Part shown: one piece after another, positions 7,645-8,873 of the stretch
How positions within the stretch are numbered: the first letter of the stretch is position 1
How the letters are laid out: every line of letters begins with the position of its first letter
NCBI GenBank assembly: GCA_036568605.1
Contig: DATCSE010000510.1
Coordinates: forward strand, 1 to 8,873
Length of the DNA stretch: 8,873 bases
Reading direction: 5' to 3'
DNA from: DATCSE01 sp036568605
Lineage (GTDB): Bacteria > Pseudomonadota > Gammaproteobacteria > Burkholderiales > Burkholderiaceae_C
Program-made: the position numbers and the translations under genes
Notes under the pieces: model-generated
Told to the model about the DNA's origin: nothing
What the model saw: the letters and a program-made list of their open reading frames with translations, nothing else
The model's database searches: none

Positions 7645-8873
7645 AGAAGATCCGATCCCGCGGCCCTGCCCTCGCCCTCGCCCTTGCGCTGGGCCTCGCG
7701 TTAGGCCTGGCGCTGACGGCCTGCACCAGCGTGCCCCCGACCGCGCCCGTGTCGAACGCACCCCTGCCCGCGCCGGGCGCACCGGCCATCCAGGTCAATC
7801 AGGTCGGTTTCCTGCCCGGCAGCGCGAAGTGGGCCGTCGTGCCGGCGGGCGCGGCCAGCGACTTCGCGGTCGTCGACGCGAGCAGCGGCCGCGAGGTCTT
7901 CCGCGGCCGGCTTGGGCCGGCGACCGCTTGGGATGCCGCGCAGGAAACGCTGCGCCTGGCCGACTTCTCGACCCTGCGCACCCCGGGCACCTACCGGCTG
8001 CACGTCGAGGGCCTGCCCGACTCGGCGCGCTTCACGATCGATGCCCATGCCTATGAAGCGCTGAATGCGGCCGCGCTGAAGTTCTTCTACTTCAACCGCG
8101 CGAGCATCGAACTGGCACCGCCGTACGCCGGCACCTGGGCGCGCCCCGCGGGCCATCCCGACGACCACGTGCTCGTGCACGCCTCGGCCGCCGGCCCGGG
8201 CCGTCCGGCGGGCACGGTGATCGCCGCGCCCAAGGGCTGGTACGACGCGGGCGACTACAACAAGTACGTCGTCAACTCCGGCATCACGGTCTACACGCTG
8301 CTCGCGGCCTACGAGCACTTCCCGGCCTTCTTCGATGCGCAGCGGCTGAACATCCCCGAGAGCGGCAATGCGCTTCCGGACCTGCTCGACGAGGCGCTGT
8401 GGAACCTCGAGTGGATGCTGGCGATGCAGGACCCGGCCGACGGCGGCGTCTACCACAAGCTCACGAACAAGGGCTTCGACGCCATCGTGCTGCCGCACCA
8501 GGCGACGAGCGAGCGCTACGTCGTGATGAAGTCCACCGCCGCGGCCGACCAGCGCCTGATCAGCGAGCGCATCGGCACGCTGGCCAGGCAACTGGCCGAC
8601 GCCTGGTCGTCGTCGCCCTACCGCGTGGGCATGCAGACGGCGAGCTTCATCTGGGGCAGCAACTCCGGCCTGCTCAACCAGGCCATGATGCTGATCCAGG
8701 GTTATCGCCTCTCGGGCGACCGGCGGCAGCTGGACGCTGCGCAATCCGCGCTGGACTTCGTGCTGGGCCGCAACCCGCTGGGCACCTCGATGGTCACCGG
8801 CTTCGGCGCCCGCTCGCCGCAGCACCCGCACCATCGCCCTTCGGAGGCCGATGGCATCGAGGCGCCAGTGCCC
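7629..8873 (+). CDS. GH9 endoglucanase-like lipoprotein with internal deletion (3' end outside window)
   Basis: The frame is open for 415 codons to the window edge. The ATG at 7629 opens a lipoprotein signal: RLKKIRSR, an Ala/Leu run, and lipobox LTAC with C32; threonine follows C32, which suggests outer-membrane sorting. Residues 53-135 are the N-terminal Ig-like CelD_N domain (IQVNQVGFLPG). The catalytic domain follows, with GHPDDHVLVHASAA, the aspartate motif GWYDAGDYNKY (D206, D209) and, near the edge, SPQHPHHRP (H399, H401, H402). The catalytic glutamate expected further on is outside the window. GH9 enzymes hydrolyse beta-1,4-glucans, and in xyloglucan loci some act on xyloglucan. The oddity is that KSTAA (301-305) runs almost directly into the segment before WGSNS (342-346). 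The middle of the barrel, including the usual GEYGD and DEFxWAAAEL stretch, is absent without any frameshift. It may be inactive, or the assembly may be wrong. Confidence 0.85.
   Translation, partial: MPHRLKKIRSRGPALALALALGLALGLALTACTSVPPTAPVSNAPLPAPGAPAIQVNQVGFLPGSAKWAVVPAGAASDFAVVDASSGREVFRGRLGPATAWDAAQETLRLADFSTLRTPGTYRLHVEGLPDSARFTIDAHAYEALNAAALKFFYFNRASIELAPPYAGTWARPAGHPDDHVLVHASAAGPGRPAGTVIAAPKGWYDAGDYNKYVVNSGITVYTLLAAYEHFPAFFDAQRLNIPESGNALPDLLDEALWNLEWMLAMQDPADGGVYHKLTNKGFDAIVLPHQATSERYVVMKSTAAADQRLISERIGTLARQLADAWSSSPYRVGMQTASFIWGSNSGLLNQAMMLIQGYRLSGDRRQLDAAQSALDFVLGRNPLGTSMVTGFGARSPQHPHHRPSEADGIEAPVP
7663..7685 (+). repeat. Short hexanucleotide tandem repeat in the GH9 signal peptide
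   Basis: A partial unit GCCCT is followed by GCCCTC, GCCCTC and GCCCTT, and a degenerate continuation of alternating Ala/Leu and Gly/Leu codons runs to about 7712. It encodes the hydrophobic core of the lipoprotein signal. Gain or loss of one 6-base unit would keep the frame and change the core by two residues. Confidence 0.5.

Noticed and set aside
5603..8834. Two long minus-strand open frames (5603-7798 and 7701-8834) opposite the second GH2 and the GH9 genes
   Set aside because: Same shadow composition. The + strand frames carry catalytic motifs and signal peptides while these carry none.
1..8873. Defence system, CRISPR array, insertion sequence, tRNA or rRNA
   Set aside because: No direct-repeat array, transposase motif, terminal inverted repeats or RNA gene signature was seen; the window is filled by glycoside hydrolase genes.

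Overview
The window looks like a stretch of high-GC (by eye close to 70%) proteobacterial chromosome devoted to breaking down a beta-glucan bearing side chains, most probably xyloglucan. The codon use, the outer-membrane type lipoprotein and the style of the glycoside hydrolases suggest a beta- or gamma-proteobacterium such as a Burkholderiales (Roseateles-like) or Xanthomonadaceae member. That placement is an inference, because no marker gene is present.

Layout, all on the + strand. Positions 2-145 are the last 47 codons of a GH74-type xyloglucanase. Positions 146-337 are a short non-coding gap holding a strikingly AT-rich island with an imperfect palindrome, the best promoter/operator candidate in the window. 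Positions 338-2632 encode a YicI-like GH31 alpha-xylosidase without a signal peptide. It overlaps by 4 bases a secreted multidomain GH2 enzyme of 945 aa (2629-5466). After a 58-base gap comes a second, shorter, secreted GH2 enzyme of 674 aa (5525-7549). A well-primed 32-codon ORF (7546-7644) bridges this gene to the last one, a GH9 lipoprotein (7629 to the window edge, open at the 3' end). No gap exceeds 300 bases, and the close spacing suggests that everything from 338 onward is one operon.

How the genes could work together (family knowledge plus inference): GH74 and GH9 would cut the glucan backbone outside or at the outer membrane. The two exported GH2 enzymes would trim beta-linked galactose (or a similar sugar) from the oligosaccharides in the periplasm. 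The cytoplasmic GH31 would remove alpha-xylose after import. Transporter, beta-glucosidase, fucosidase and regulator genes are not in the window.

The oddest thing seen is that the GH9 reading frame passes from the mid-domain motif KSTAA to the late motif WGSNS in under 40 residues, where family members usually have roughly 150. The frame stays open, so this looks like a clean in-frame internal deletion of the catalytic barrel. Other points are the small ORF that may couple GH9 translation, a C-terminal copy of the sugar-binding jelly roll in the first GH2 enzyme, and the AT-rich palindrome upstream of the operon. I saw no RNA gene, CRISPR array, insertion sequence or attachment site.
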